64,000 nt of DNA, taken from the NCBI GenBank assembly GCA_004154925.1, contig QJNS01000113.1, positions 1 to 64,000 on the forward strand, written 5' to 3'. The notes under the pieces are model-generated. The model had not been told where the DNA came from. It did no database searches and saw nothing but the letters and a program-made list of their open reading frames with translations. The first letter of the stretch is position 1. Every line of letters begins with the position of its first letter. Made by a program: the position numbers and the translations under genes. Shown piece after piece: positions 35,601 to 50,752 of this stretch. The stretch comes from Monosporascus cannonballus (taxonomy: Eukaryota > Ascomycota > Sordariomycetes > Xylariales).

Positions 35601-38600
35601 TAAATATTAAATATATATTATAAAATTATAATAATATGGCGAAGATTTAAAAAACAATAAATATTTTACGTTTTAATATTAATATAAATATATATTAATT
35701 AAGAAAATATTACGATTATTAAAATTCTATATTTTCGATAATATTACGAAAAATTTATATTACTAATACAGTTTTTTATTACGGAAAAATATAATATTTA
35801 TATAAATATTAAATATTAATGATATAATTTAAGATATTTTCCGTAATAATAACCGGCAAAATAAAATTTACGTTATAACGGATTATACCGGCCTTATAAG
35901 TTATTAAATTAGCAAATTAATTACGGTTTACGTAATTTAACGTAAAAGCTATATAAATTAAATATTATATAAATAATATAAAAATTTATAATGTTATAAA
36001 CCGGGTTAATTAATTTATGGAATTATATAAATAATAAATATGCAAATTATATATAAAAATAAAATAAAAAATAGTTATACGTAACTTTTAAATATTCCGC
36101 ATGAATATATAATTTAAATAAAACTTTCCAAAAAAATTAAATATAAATATTACGTTTAAAATAAGCAAAGTTTTAGGACTTAAAAATATAAAAAGAATTA
36201 TTAATATATAAATTATAATAATATATAAAAAGGCAAAATAAAAAAAGAATTTTAAATATTATTTAAAAACATTAATTAACAAATTAATTATAAATATAAT
36301 ATATAAATTAATCCGAAATTATACTTTATATTTAATTATAAATAATATAATATTTTTATATAATTTTATAAAAAGTAAAATATTTATATAAAATATAATT
36401 AATTAAAATTATATAAATTATAAATTTAATTATTTATATTAATTTCGTTAATAAATATTCCGCATATTATGTCGTAAAATATTTTTTTATTTACGGTTTT
36501 ATTATTGAAAATAAATAAATTATAATAATATAATAATTTAATAATTATAATAATATATAAAATAATCACGAAATTAATTAATTAACATTATAGAAGTACT
36601 AAAATTATATTAATATTAAAATTATAATATAAATATTATATTATTTATAAAAAGATATAAAATAATAAAAAAATAAAAAATTATATTAATAATTTATTTT
36701 TGTTTAGTAAATCTTTATTTTGTTTATTTAATAATAATGAAAATAATACTAAATCGCCTTAATTTAAATTATTAATTAAATTATTAATAATTTAATTAAT
36801 AATTTACACATTCTTTCGTATATAAAATATTATAATGGTCAAAATTAAATTATTTTTAATAAATTCGATATTAAAAGTTTTTGGAATAATTACGTTAAAA
36901 TTATTTATAAATTAAATTTTTATTTTTTACCGCATTTGGTTAATTAAGTTCATTTATATTATTAATAATAAGTATAATATTATTAAAATTGATAAACTTA
37001 ATTTTTATAATTTTACGTCCCGAAACCAAAATATTTTTAGAATTTTAATTATTTTTTTTAATTCGAAACGGATAGTTTTTAATAACTTAAAAATTTCGAA
37101 ATAAAAAACAAGTATATTTAAAGATTTTATTACGAAAATCCAAAGTAACGTAACGTTTATTTTGCAAAAAAATATAACAGGTATAAAATTTACATTATAA
37201 AGATATACGGTACATAATTAAAAATAAATTTCGGAAAAAAATAAAATTAATATTATATACATTATTTTTTGACAGGCATAATTTGCCAGCAAACCATAAA
37301 TTATAATGTTTGCCTTTTTAATTAAATTTTGTTTATATGTGTCTTTTTAATTTTATCGGTATTAAATTTAATATTAAAATCGAATTAATAAATATTTAAT
37401 TTAATATTATAAAACGTAATATTTAATAAAAATAAAATATTTTTTATAATAATTAAATCAATTAATCTTATAAAAAATCATAATATTAATATTAACCGTG
37501 TAATATAATTAATATCGTTATATTATGTAATATATAAAAAACATAAATAAATTTAAATCTTTTAAAGAAAACGGTAATAATTTCGAACTTTTTTATTAAT
37601 AAGAATAATATTAATTAACGGTTAATTATTATTTTTAATAAAATTAAAAAAACTATTACCTGATAAAGTATTAATTATATTAAAAATATTTCCGGTTTTA
37701 TGAAAATCTGATAAAAAGGTTTTATTCGGCATATTTTAATCCAAATTACGTTACTTTGAAAATAATATAACTAAATTATATTTTCAAATTAAAAAATAAA
37801 ATATTTACAAATTATTATTAAATTATTTATATTATTAAGTATTATATTATTAATAAAAAATAATATAGAAATTTTATTAGAAAAATCCTTATTTATCAAT
37901 ATATTTTAATTAGAATTTTAAAATATTTTTTATTTATCTGGCATAACCAAAATATTTAGAAATTATGTTATACGCGAAAAATTTAAATTTAATAACGGTT
38001 TACCGGAAATATTTATATTCCATAAATTCGGTAAATTCGGTTTTCGAAAAAAAGTTTTCGATTAAAATATTATAAAAACTTTTATATACGTTAAATATTT
38101 TTATTATAAATAATTCTTACCGAATATGTAAATTTGATAAAAATAATATAAATATTTAAATATGATATAAATAAAAAATAAAAGGTTTAAAGAAATAAAA
38201 TTTCGAGAGACTTTTAATATAATTATATTATTTTATTTAAAAATTAATAATCCGTTTTTAAAATTACTTATGTTTTATATATTTTGATTATATTATCGGA
38301 TTAATAAATACGTATAAATATAAACCAAAAATGTATTTATATATAAAATAAAACAAAAATAAAAAAATACTTTTTTAAATATATAAATTAATTATTTCGG
38401 TTTAATTGGCCTATATATTCCGAATATAAATAATTATTTTTTACTTTCTATAAGTCAAACAAAAATATTACGAAAATTAATAAAATTATTTTTTTTTAAA
38501 TTTATATATTCCTTAAAAAGTATTTTAATAAATATTATAAATATTATAAATAATATGTTTATTTTTGTTAATTATACTTAATAAAATCGAACGGTATTTA

Positions 38601-39809
38601 TTATACGAAATACGTTTGAATTTGAGAAACCGGAAAATTTTTATTTATTACGATTATAAAATGTATTAATAAAAATAAAAAATAAAATTTAAATAATATT
38701 AATTATAAATTAATAGGAAATATTAGGCGATACCAGATATTATTATAACGTTTTATAAATTTATTTTAATTATTTTTAAAAAATACGGTTATATTAATAA
38801 ATAATAATAATAATAATCTTTTATATAACGGTATTATATTAAAACGTTATATTACGAATATAATTTTAAATATCATAATTATTATATTAAAATATAATAT
38901 TATTGTATTATTTTTAATTATAAAGCATAATTAATTTTAATTAAAATTATATAATTTAAATGGAATTAATACGGTTATTTTAATTTTTTCCGTTAACTAA
39001 ATTATATCTTTATTTAACGTATAATAATTTTCGCAAATATTTAAATTTTTTAATATATTAATATTATTCCGTAATAAATCCGAAAATAATGAAAGTTTAC
39101 TTAGTAAAACAGGTAAATAACTGCAATTAATTTTTGAAATTATCTTAATTATAATAATTAAAATTATAAAAAAAATATATAAAAATATCCGGATTATTAC
39201 TATTATAAATTCGTTTCGTTTTTCGCTTCGTATTATACGATTAATACTTTTTTAAAGTATATTATTATTTAATTTAAAAATTCAAATTAATTAAAAACAT
39301 ATATTTTTATAAAATATTAACTTTTATTTAAAATGGTATAAATTATTTTAATTTTAAATAATATTACTTTTAGCGGGTAATAAAATTTAGACCATTTTAC
39401 GAAAATTACAATTTTTCCGTATAATATATTATAGTATTTACGTATAATAAGGTTTTAATTAACTGGAATTAAAAATTCTCATTAACTTTTATATATTAAT
39501 AATTTTCGTATATTTGTTTTTAAAACGTTAAATAATCCATTAATCCGAATAATCGAATTAATAATTCGGTTTAAATCGTCGTAAAAAACCTAATTACAAA
39601 TAAAATTTTTAAACGTTATATTAATTTTTTTTTATGTTAATATCAGAAATTCAAAATACGCGTACGTAAATTTTGTTTTAAGGGCGTAGCCCGGTAAAAC
39701 TGGGAGAATTCGGATTTATCGTAATTTAAAAGGGGGGATAATAACGTAACGGGCTTAAGCTGTAATTATTATACGCGTTACGGTTTAAAAATAGCAAATA
39801 GGTCCTGAT
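29691..39809 (-). pseudogene. Copy 3 interior, RIP-saturated
   Basis: Matches the interior of copies 1 and 2 in reverse complement. Remnant 2 (the SPALPK block) is on the plus strand at about 32500-32700, and DNA corresponding to remnant 1 is on the minus strand at about 33480-33740. At 29801-29814 it shows the empty site of the 124-bp mini-element found in copy 2. Nothing else could be read. Confidence 0.55.
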
Positions 39810-39970
39810 TTACCTCAGCTAGCTCAGGCCTCCCTGGCTCGTTTTCCCAATTTCTTCAAAATTACTTAAATACCGCTCTATAACGCTAAATATCAACCAA
39901 TCAAATCTCAAATCCCCGTAACGGGCTAGCGAGGCCTAAATTATAATTACGTAAAAACGGCTTCGTTTAA
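39810..39970 (+). repeat. Left-terminal segment of copy 2
   Basis: Close to copy 1 6099-6260, with a few C-to-T changes but still GC-normal. Composition falls sharply after about 39970. A (TA) run follows near 40028-40053. Confidence 0.8.
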
Positions 39971-42900
39971 TATATTTATTTTTTTCAAAAAAACAAAAAT
40001 CCGTAATAACGTAATAATAATACGTTTTTATAATTATATATATATATATATATAATTATTTTAATTATAGCTTTTTATTAATATTACAATAATCTTAATT
40101 AGGATTTATTTATTATTTTTAAACCTTAACGTATTTAATAATTACAGTTTAAGCCTTTCGTATTATTATTTTCTTTTTCCAAATACGATAAATTTGAATT
40201 TTTTTTAGTTTTACCGGGCCACGCCCTTAGAATAAAACATACGTACGCATACTTTAAATTTCTGGTATTAATATAAAAAAATTAATATAACGTTTGAAAA
40301 CTTTATTCGTAATTAGATCTTTTGCAATAATTTAGACCGACTTATTAATTCGACAGTTCGGATTAACCGATTAATTGACATTTTTAAAAAATAAATACGT
40401 AAAAAATTATTAATATGTAAAAATTAATAAAAGTTTTTAATTCCGGCTAATTAAAATCCCGTTATACGTAAATATTATAATATATTATATAAGAAATTTA
40501 TAATTTTTATAAAAAAGCCTGGATTTCGTTATTTACCGAAAAAAATATTATTCGAAATTAAAATAATTTATATTACTTGAAATAAAAGGTAATATTTTAT
40601 AAAATATTTGCTTTTAATTAATTTAAATATTTAAATTAAGTAGTTATATATTTAAAAAAAAATAATTATATATTACAAATCAAAACATAAAACGATGTTA
40701 TAATAATAATAATTCGGATATTTTTATATATATTTTTTTATAATTTTAATTATTATAATTACAATAATTTTTAAAATTAACGGTAATTATTTACCTTATA
40801 TATTAAGCAGGCTTTTATTATTTTCGAATTAATTACGGAATAATATCGATATATTAAGGGGGTTAAATATTTATAAAAATTATTATATATTAAATAAGAA
40901 TATAATTTAATTAACGAAAAAAATTAAAGTAATTATATTAATTTTTTTTAATTATGAAATTTTAATTAAAATAAATTATATTTTATAACGAAATATAAAA
41001 AGACAATATCGTATTTTAATACGGTATTATTATACGGAATATTATTACCGCTTTTACCCGTTATTATAATTATATTCTTAAAAAATTTAAAATAATTTAT
41101 ATTCTAATTTAATTAATATTATAAAATAAAATAATTTTATAAATTATTATAATAATACTTAATATCGCTTAATACTTTTTGTAAATTCGTAATTAATATT
41201 ATTTAAGTTTTATTTTTCACTTTTATTTATATATTTTATAAACGTAATAAATAGAAATTTTCCTGTTTTTTTAAATTAAAACGTATTCCGTATAATAAAT
41301 ACCGTTTAATTTCGTTAAATATAATTAAAGAAAATAAAAAGAATATTAACGATATTTATAATATTTATCGAAAAGTTTTTTAAAAGATATATAAATTTAA
41401 AAAAGATAATCGTATCGGTTTTCGATATATTTTTATTTTATTTATAAAAATTAGAAAATAATGAATTATATTTGAAAAATATATGTTAATTAAACCGAAA
41501 TAATCGATTTTTAAGATAAAAAACAGTAATTCTTTTTTATTTCTATTTTATTCCATGTATAAATAAATTTTCTACTTATATTTATATGTATTTATTAACT
41601 CAATAATATAATTAAAACGTATAAAATATAAAGAATTTTAAAAATAAAATGTTAATTTTTAAATAAAATAACGTAATTATAATAAAAATTTCCGAAATTT
41701 TACTTCCTTAAACTTTTTATTTTTTTATATATATAATATTTATATATTTGCATTATTTTTATAGGAATTACGTATCCGATACGAATTATTTATAATAAAA
41801 ATATTTAACATATATAAAATTTCCTGGAATATTTCGATTAAAAATCTTTTTTTAAAAACCGAATTTACCGAATTTATAAAATACATATATTCTTAGTTAA
41901 CCGTCGCCGAATTTGAATTTATCGCGTTTAACGTAATTTCTAAATATTTTGGTTATATTAGATAAATAAGGGAAATATTGCAAATCTTAATTAGGACGTA
42001 TTAAAAAATAAAAATCTTTTTAATAAAAACCTTTTATTATTATTTATTAATAATACGTTACCTAATAATATAAATAATTTAACGCATAATTCGTAACTAT
42101 TTTATCTTTTAATTTAAAAATATAATTTATTTATATTATTTTTTAAATGGTATAATCTTAATTAAAATATACCAAATAAAACTTTTTTATCGGATTATTA
42201 CAGAACTGGAAATATTTTTAATACGGCCAATATTTTATAAGGTAATAATTTTTTTAATTTTATTAAAAATAATAATTAACCGTTATTCGATATTATTTTT
42301 ATTAATAAAAAATTTCGAATTTATTATTATTTTTTCTAAAAAAACTTAAATTCATTTATACTTTTTATATATTATATAATAAAATAATATTAATTACATT
42401 AAACGGCTAATATTAATATTATTATTTTTTAAAAAATTAATTAATTTAATTATAACAAAAAAATATTTTATTTCGGTTAAATATTACGTTTTGCAATATT
42501 AAATCAAATATTTATTAATTCGATTTTAATATTAAATTTAATTCCGATTAATTTTTTTAAAAAAAATATAAAAAGTATTTAATTAAAAACGCAAATATTA
42601 TAATTTATGGTTTATTGGCAAATTCCGCCGGTTAAAAAATAATACATATAACATTAATATTATTTTTATTTCGAAATTCGTTTTTAATTAAATACCGTAT
42701 ATCCTTATGATACAAATTTTATATCCGTTATATTTTTTTGCAAAATAAATATTACGTTATTCCGGATTTTCATAACGAAATCCTTAAACGTATTTATTTT
42801 TTATTTTGGAATTTCTGGCTTATTAAAAAATATTTATTTCCGATTTAAGAAAACGCCTAAAATTCCGAAAATATTTTGGCCGTAAGTTGTAAAATTATAG

Positions 42901-45900
42901 AAAATAAGTTTATTAATTTTAATAATACCGTACTTATTTTTAATAACGTAAATAAACTTAATTAATTAAATACGGCAAAAAACGAAAATCAATTTATAAA
43001 TAATTTTAATATAATTATCCGAAAAGTGCTTAATACTAAATTTTTTAAGCATAATTTGGTTCCAGAAAACCGTAATATTTTGTATACGGAAAAAGGTTAT
43101 AATTTTAAAATATAAATTATCGATAATTTAATTAATAATCTTAATTAAAGTTATTTATTATTATTATTATCGGCGTCGAATAAATAAAATAAGAATTTAT
43201 CGAACGAAAACAAATTATTAATATAATCTTTTATTTTTTTGCTATTTTATACCTTTTTATAAATAATATAATTTTATTATTTACATAGTTTTAATTAATT
43301 AATTTCGGAATTATTTAATATATTACCGTAATTATTTAATTATTATATTTATATAATTTATATATTTCCGGTAATAAAATTGCAAATAAAGAAATAATAT
43401 TTTACGATATAATACGCGGTATAATTATTAACGAAATTAACATAAATAATTAAATTTATAATTAACGTAATTTTAATTAATTATATCCCGTTTAAAGGTT
43501 TTATTTTTTATAAGGTCGTATAAAAACATTATATTACTTATAATTAAATATAACGCATAATTTCGAATTAACTTATATACCTTATGTACAATTAATTTAT
43601 TAATTAATATTTTTAAATATTTTTAGAAAAAACTTTCCCTTATTTTATTTTTTTTCGTATATTATTATAACTTATATATTAATATTTTTTTTACATTTTC
43701 GGATATTAAAACTTTATTTATTTTAAGCGTAATATTTACGTTTAAATCTTTTGGAAATTTTTTATTCAAATTATGTAATAATACCAAATATTTAAAAATC
43801 GCATATAAATATTTTTCGTTACGTTTTTATACGTTATTTATATATTTATTACTTATATAATTCCGTAATTTATAATATATATAAAATAATTACATAATAT
43901 ATATTTCCTAACTAAACGGCCCGATTTGTAAAATTATAAACTTTTTTTATTATTTATATAATATCTAGTTTATATAACTTTTTTGCTAAATAATAAAAAC
44001 CGTAATTAACTAAAAATCCATAATAAATTTAGCAATTTAATAATTTATAAAACTAATATAATCCGTTATAACGTAAATTCTATTCTGCTAATTATTAACA
44101 CGGAAAATATCTTAAATTATATTATTAATATTTAATGCTTATATAATTACTGTATTTTTTCGTAATAAAAATTCTTATTTATAATATAAACCATTCGTAA
44201 TATTACCGAATTTATAAATCTTTAATAATTATAAGATTTTTTAAATATTATATATTTATATTAATGCCAAAACGTAAGATATTTATTTTTTTTAAAGTTT
44301 CCGCCACATTAATATAATTTTATAACATATATTTAATATTTAAAATTAATTATGTACAATATATATTTTTCGTAAAAAATATTTTATATTTTAAAATAAT
44401 CAATTATTATTTAGTTAATACGAAAATGCCTTAATCGGAATTACGTTATTGGTTTTACCTTATCGCAAATTATTTTAATATTGGTTCCGGCCATTTTTTG
44501 ATTAAGGATTTTATTACCCATTTTTAAAATTATTTTTAAGGGCAAAATATTTTTATTTTAATATTTATTCCGGCTATTTTTTAAACCGAAATCTTATTAA
44601 CTATTTTTAAGGTTATTTCTTAAAAATAAATTATTTTTCGGAAATAAATTATCCCTTAAAAATATTATTAGCAAATTCAATTTCTTTAACCGCGCGAATA
44701 AAGTTTTTTGGGTTAATTCGGGATATATTATCGTGAAATATAACAGAAATTACCTTTATTTTATTAGTAAAATTTTATTTACTTTGTATAATATCGTAAG
44801 ATATATACAAATATAAATTATAATATAGATTTCGGATATTAAACAAAAGGAAAATTAATTAATAATTATTATGTCGTAAATAATATAGTTTCATATATTA
44901 AAATATAATAAATATTTAAAATTATAAATATTTATGGCTAAATAAATAATAATAATTATACATTAAATAATTATAAAAATTATATTTAATATATATTTAA
45001 TTAAAATAATTTTATAAATTGTATAAAAAAATTTATAATAAAATATAAACTTTGTATAATTTGTATATAATTATTAAAAACTTTTCTTATATATTATTGT
45101 TTTATTATAAAAAATATCGTTAATTTTTTTATTTATATTTAATAATCTATATAAACTTAATAATTTACATATTTATAATTATATAATTTTAAAATTTATC
45201 TATGTTTTAATCTTAAATATATATATTATTTTAAGATGTTTTTATAATTTATTAATTATTCGATAATTCTATTCGTATATTATAAATTTTTACATATTTT
45301 TTATTAATATTAATAATATATTCGGTAATTATTTCATATACGAACTTTATTTCTTTTATTATATTTTATATTTTTTATTTATATTTTTAATTTTAATTAA
45401 GCCGAATTTATATTAATAAACTTCTAAGATTATTAAATCTTTTAATTATAATTATTTATTTATATATACTTAATATTATATAATTATTATAATAATATTA
45501 TTACTGTTTAATAAAACAAAATATATAACGATTTAACAAAAAATTAAAATGTATATAAAAATTGTAACGGTATTAAATTAACTTTCGATGGAAATTATAT
45601 TAATTATAATACCATTTTCCCTATTTTATTTTTTATTATATATATTATTTTTTAAAACTTTATCCCAGCCCATAAAATAAATTTTCTTTAAGCCAAATAA
45701 TTATTTAATAAAATCCTAATACCATAAGGTTTTTATAAGGTAAATTCTATTATTATATGCCAAAAAACGTAAGTTATTTATTATTATATATATATTAACG
45801 TATATCTTATTTACGATAATTTCGAAATAATAATTAAAAAATATTCCGAGATTTTAATTATACATATATAAGTTATAAAAAATTAATAAAAAATATATTT

Positions 45901-46391
45901 ATATATTTTAACAATTTTTAAATTTCGTTTTTACTAAACCCTAAAAAGATTACTAAATAACATATAATATTATTCGTTTTTTTCCTTATACCAGAATATA
46001 ATAATAAGGTTATTAATACGGATAATACGGATTATTAAATAATAAATTTTTAAAACCGTAAAATAAATATCTTTTATATTATAAATTTAACCGACGCATA
46101 TTTTCATAAAAGAATAATATAATTCGAACCGTTAGCGGTGTTCGGGAATTTATAATTTATAATAATTTGCATAATATAATTAATATTAAGGATATAATAA
46201 TTTTATGGTTCCGATTAGGAAAAATATAAAATTATAATATATTTTATAATATATATTTTATGGATGTTATTTTTATAATGCTAAATAAATGAAAAATCTG
46301 TAATTTTACGTAATTAATTACCGAATAAATAACTTTATATAAAAATTAGATTTTTAAATATTACGGCATATTTGGTATTAATATTAAGAAT
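39971..46391 (+). pseudogene. Copy 2 interior, left part
   Basis: RIP-saturated. About 41757-41970 corresponds to the 68-codon frame of copy 1 (blocks IRYEL, IIKIF, TEFTEFIKYIY, AEFEFI, NVISKYFG are shared). No domain named. Confidence 0.45.
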
Positions 46392-46590
46392 TTCGGCGCT
46401 TACCCGGAATATTCGATTATTATTATACCTATATAAAATTTTAATGCAAAAGAATTTCTAAAATCAACCGGGAAAAAAATAAAGAAATCCTTAAAACTAA
46501 CCGGGAACTTAGGTACGCCGACAAAGAGAAAACGCGGCAAAAAAAAAAGCTAAATCCGGCCGTTAACCTTTATTAAAAGAATCAAAAAGC
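46392..46590 (+). pseudogene. Reading-frame remnant 1 of the TIR element (copy 2)
   Basis: Counterpart of 12582-12776. It keeps FGAYPEYSIIIIPI, NFNAKEFLKS, KSLKLTGNLGTPTKRKRG and KKLNPAVNLY in one frame with two stops, and has a 2-bp length difference in the poly-A part of the lysine-rich stretch. This is the least damaged version of the block. Family unknown. Confidence 0.5.
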
Positions 46591-49500
46591 CCAAATTCGA
46601 AAAAAAAATAATTATTTAAAGTTTTAATAAATTAACGATAAATTATAAGGGCGGTTTTAAAAAAATATTAATTAGGACAGTACGCCGACAGATATTAATT
46701 TTAATTACAAAAAGATAAGGTTATAAAACGTAATTAATAAAGGTTTATTATAAATTTAATATTTTAAACATTTTAAATTAATATTTAAAAAAAATAAACG
46801 CCGGAATAACTAGATTAATAATAAAAAAAATAGACTTTTTAATATTGGCGAAAAACTATTTATATTATTTATTTATTTATATAATTAATTTTTTATCCTA
46901 ATTATTCGACCCGAATTAAAGTACTTTAAAGGTTACAAAAAATAAAAATATTTTAGAAATTAATATAATGAATTCAAAAAAAACCGAAAAATAAAATTTA
47001 AGAAATTTTAATTTGGCGTTATACATTAAAGGCTATAAATTAACAAGATAATTTATTAATAATTATAATAAATTATAATTTGAATTACGTAATATAAAAT
47101 TCCTTTAATTTTTTTAATTAAAAAAGATTTATTGTATATTTATTATAGCGTATAATTAATCCGGATCAAAACAAATTAATATCCCGTATAAAGTTTAATA
47201 AATTAAAAATTAATAAAAATAACGAATTTAATAACTAAATAATATATTAATAATTTTAACTAATATTATGTAAATATTTATAATTATTATGTTTTACGAC
47301 CGTAACGTTACGCCAAAATAAAATACGTTTTTTATTATTAATTTTAATTAAAATTAATAAAATTTCGTTTTTTATTTTTTAATTTAATATCGCAATTATT
47401 TTTTCATTTATTATTAATATTATTATTTAACAGGTACCCTTTATTTTTAATATATAATTTCTTAATTTCGATAAGGATTATTATTTCGAATTTTTTCCGA
47501 TATATTATTAATAATGTCGGATTACGGATTATTACGTTTTGGCGATACCGGCGATTCCGGTAATAATATAAAAATAAACGAATTATGCAAATATAAGTAC
47601 GATAACGAAAACAGAATTAAAAAGTTAAAAATATTTAAAAACGATAAGTTTTATACCGACGTTATAAATAAAAAAATAAAATAAACTTTTAATTAAAATT
47701 ACCTAATATATCGTAAATTACGTATATAAATATAAACGTTATTATAACCGAAATTGCAATTCCAAATTGTAAAAATATATAAATTATATGCCGGTTTGGT
47801 ATTTAAATTATTAAGATTACCGTTAAACTGTTAATTATTAATTTAAACTAAACGACCGTATACGATATATTTTAATTAAAATAAGGTACGATTTAAAACG
47901 GTTTTATAATTTCTTTTAATATTTATCGAATTTATAACGTAATAATAATCCGTAACTTATAAAAATCGGTTTGTAAAATAAAAATATGGCGCCGTTATTT
48001 TCGATTAAACGAATTTTGCCGTTTACGGAAAATTACTTATATTTTTTACAAAATTAAAAATATAATTTTTTATATATTATATATAATGCAGAAAATAAAC
48101 GGTTTTTTAAAATGTCTTAATATTATTGTTTATCGAAACCTGAAACCGCCTTAATTAATTCGATTATATTTTAAATTAAACATAAAATTTTAACTTCGTT
48201 TAATTTATTTAGGAATTTATTAAATAAAAACCGTTTTAATTTAATAAAAATAAATATTTATTTTGCCCTTTTACCGCCAAACGGAAATAATTGTGCAAAA
48301 AATAATTTATTCGTTTATCGTTTATATTAGAACTTTATTTTTTCTTAAATAGCCGTTTTTACCGAACCGGTTTTTAATTGTTTTTATGTAAATATTTTCG
48401 ATTTTAAAAGTTTAGGTATATTAAGAGAATTAAGCATATATATATTATAACAAAATCTAGCCGGAATTAAATTATTACGGTTTTTTTTAATATAATAATT
48501 TGATTTTTTTAAATATATCAAAATTGGTTTACGTATATATTTGCCGTTAAATAATACGTATTATTAAGACTTTATTTTTATCCGGTATCGTAAATTAAAT
48601 TTATTTTATTTCGGAAATTTACGGATAATATTTTGGCCGACCGAAAATTAAAATTAAAATTCAATATTTATTTTGTCCTAATTAAAATTATTTGTAATAA
48701 ATTATATATTATTTTTTATTATTTAAATCCGTTATATTATTTTTATTATAATCTTTATATTTTCATAATTAATACGGTTTTTGGCTTATTAAGCCTGGAT
48801 CGTTTTTATTATTTTAACTTATTTTGAATAAATTACTTAATCTTATATTTATCGAATATTTAATAAGGTGTAAATAGTATGGTTTATTTATAATTAATTA
48901 TATTTAATCGTTTATAATTACGAATTATTTAATGAAATTATTATTATAAACTTTTAATCGCAAGAGTTTACTGTATATCTTATTATATTATTCGAGTAAT
49001 ATTCGAGATATTTATATTTAATTTAAAAATAATAATAAATACTGTAATACGGATAAAATTATTTAAATGCTTGAAATTATTATATATATAAATTCAATTT
49101 CCGTAAAATATTTTAAAATTATAAAATTTAATAATTCTCTTTATAACTTTTAACGAATACTTTCGGTTTACCATAATTTTAATTAAATAATTACGAATAT
49201 TTATAATTTTCGTTTTATTATTAACATAAATAATAATTTTAATAATAAAACGCAAATTATTAAGCTAAATTAAAAAGATATTATTTAATAATTTAAATAT
49301 ATTAATTATTAAAAAAATTAAATACCTTTTATTCGTACGTTAACCTTTAAATATAAGGAAAATAATAATATCGATTTTAAAATAATTAATATTAAAATAC
49401 GGGATTTCCGTGTTATAGCTATATTTAATTAGGCTGCCGATTTAATAAAAACCGTTATATTTTATATTCTTTTTTATAATATTATTAATAGTTATTATAT

Positions 49501-50310
49501 ATGCAAGTTAATATATATAAATAAGGAAAATAAAATATAAGTTATAAATATTAATATATTTAAGATGGAAATTTTTTTATTTTAATAATAAATATATTTT
49601 GTTAATAATAATTAAATTATATTATTATTCGAAAATAAAATTTAATATGATAATTTGAGATTAACCGTTCAATATTTATTTAAAACCAAAAATAATATAA
49701 TTATATTATCTGGCAATTATACGGTTAAATATTTTCAAATTAAGCTTTTTCGTATTTGCGGATATTAAAATAAAAATAAAATATAAATTTATTAACATAA
49801 AAATATTAAGTTTTTCGAAAACCAAATTATATACCGTATCGATTTATTTTTTCCCTAAAATACGGCCTTACTCGTTAAATATGGCGCCTAATATAAGGCA
49901 AATAAATTAATAATATAAAAGTTTTATAAAGTTATCGGCCGTATACATAATATTAATATATAGATTAATTACGTTTATATTAGTAAAAAACTGATAAAAG
50001 TATTAAATAAAAATAAACGTTTTATTTTAAAAATTTAAATATTCGAAAATTTAAAATATTTATTTTAAAATTTTAAATATATTATTTATATTTGGCTAAT
50101 TAAAAAAATATATTTCGGGGATTATTACGGATAATTTTAAATTTTATATATTATTATTTTGGTTTATAGGGTTATATTATTATCGTATTGGCTCAAAAAA
50201 AGTAAAAGGTTATAACATGTATTATTCGGGATTTTAGGTTATTTTTTTATTATAATAATTTTTATTTGGTATGAATTAACATTATTATTATATTAAAAAA
50301 TAAAGATTTT
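46591..50310 (+). pseudogene. Copy 2 interior, right part
   Basis: RIP-saturated and colinear with copy 1. Remnant 2 lies on the minus strand at about 47340-47640 with ESPVSPK and NNISEK. The 64-codon plus frame at 48633-48827 is AT-driven. Nothing else recognised. Confidence 0.45.
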
Positions 50311-50434
50311 TGTCACAGTCCCAAGTGGCACCTTGTAGGTATATAGAGCAGAACAAGGCGGTCAGGGCTCGACCTGACAACGTTCCACTTTTAGTGGTGT
50401 ATAGGCTAGACTCTTGTTCTTCTGTGCCGTGACA
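50311..50434. mobile_element. 124-bp TG..CA mini-element, copy a
   Basis: Starts TGTCACAGTCCC and ends GTGCCGTGACA, flanked by a perfect 5-bp duplication ATTTT (50306-50310, 50435-50439). Copy 3 has the uninterrupted site at 29801-29814. It is GC-normal and nearly identical to 62915-63038. TG..CA ends with a 5-bp duplication fit a very short solo LTR of a TRIM-type element; the terminal TGTCAC repeats also allow a MITE-like element. No coding capacity. Confidence 0.85.
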
Positions 50435-50559
50435 ATTTTAATTTTACGTTAAATTATACAAGTTAAAATATTAGGAATTTCGTAATTAATATATATTACT
50501 AAAGTTGATATTAATAATTTTTGCGAATTTATATAGGATCGTATTAAATAAAACCAAAA

Positions 50560-50752
50560 AATTATAACTTGTCATTAAGCCTTATTTTGAAAGTTTTGTT
50601 ATTTTTGTGCGTATTATTCTTAAAGGAGTTTAGCTGATATATTGGACCCCTGACAGATATTTCTTGATCAAAAGCTATAGCTGTGGCTACGGCTGATGCG
50701 CCGCAGGCGCAGCCACAACCTCCAAAATGGGGTCCTGATCAAGATAAGATAA
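50560..50752 (+). repeat. Right-terminal segment of copy 2
   Basis: Same layout as 16459-16641: a decayed outer arm (CCTTATTTTGAAAGTT), the preserved TGCGCCGCAGGCGCA hairpin core, and AACCTCCAAAATGGGG. The final bases carry G-to-A changes. Confidence 0.85.

Larger units (their letters stand above)
39810..50752 (+). mobile_element. Copy 2: 10.9-kb TIR DNA transposon inserted into copy 3
   Basis: Begins TTACCTCAGCTAGCTCAGG and ends GATCAAGATAAGATAA, a RIP-decayed form of the GATCAAGATGAGGTAA seen in copy 1. The 8-bp duplication GTCCTGAT is perfect (39802-39809, 50753-50760). It is colinear with copy 1 and longer partly because it holds a 124-bp mini-element at 50311-50434. The site lies within copy 3, 288 bp from its left terminus, so this family inserted into itself. 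Confidence 0.87.
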
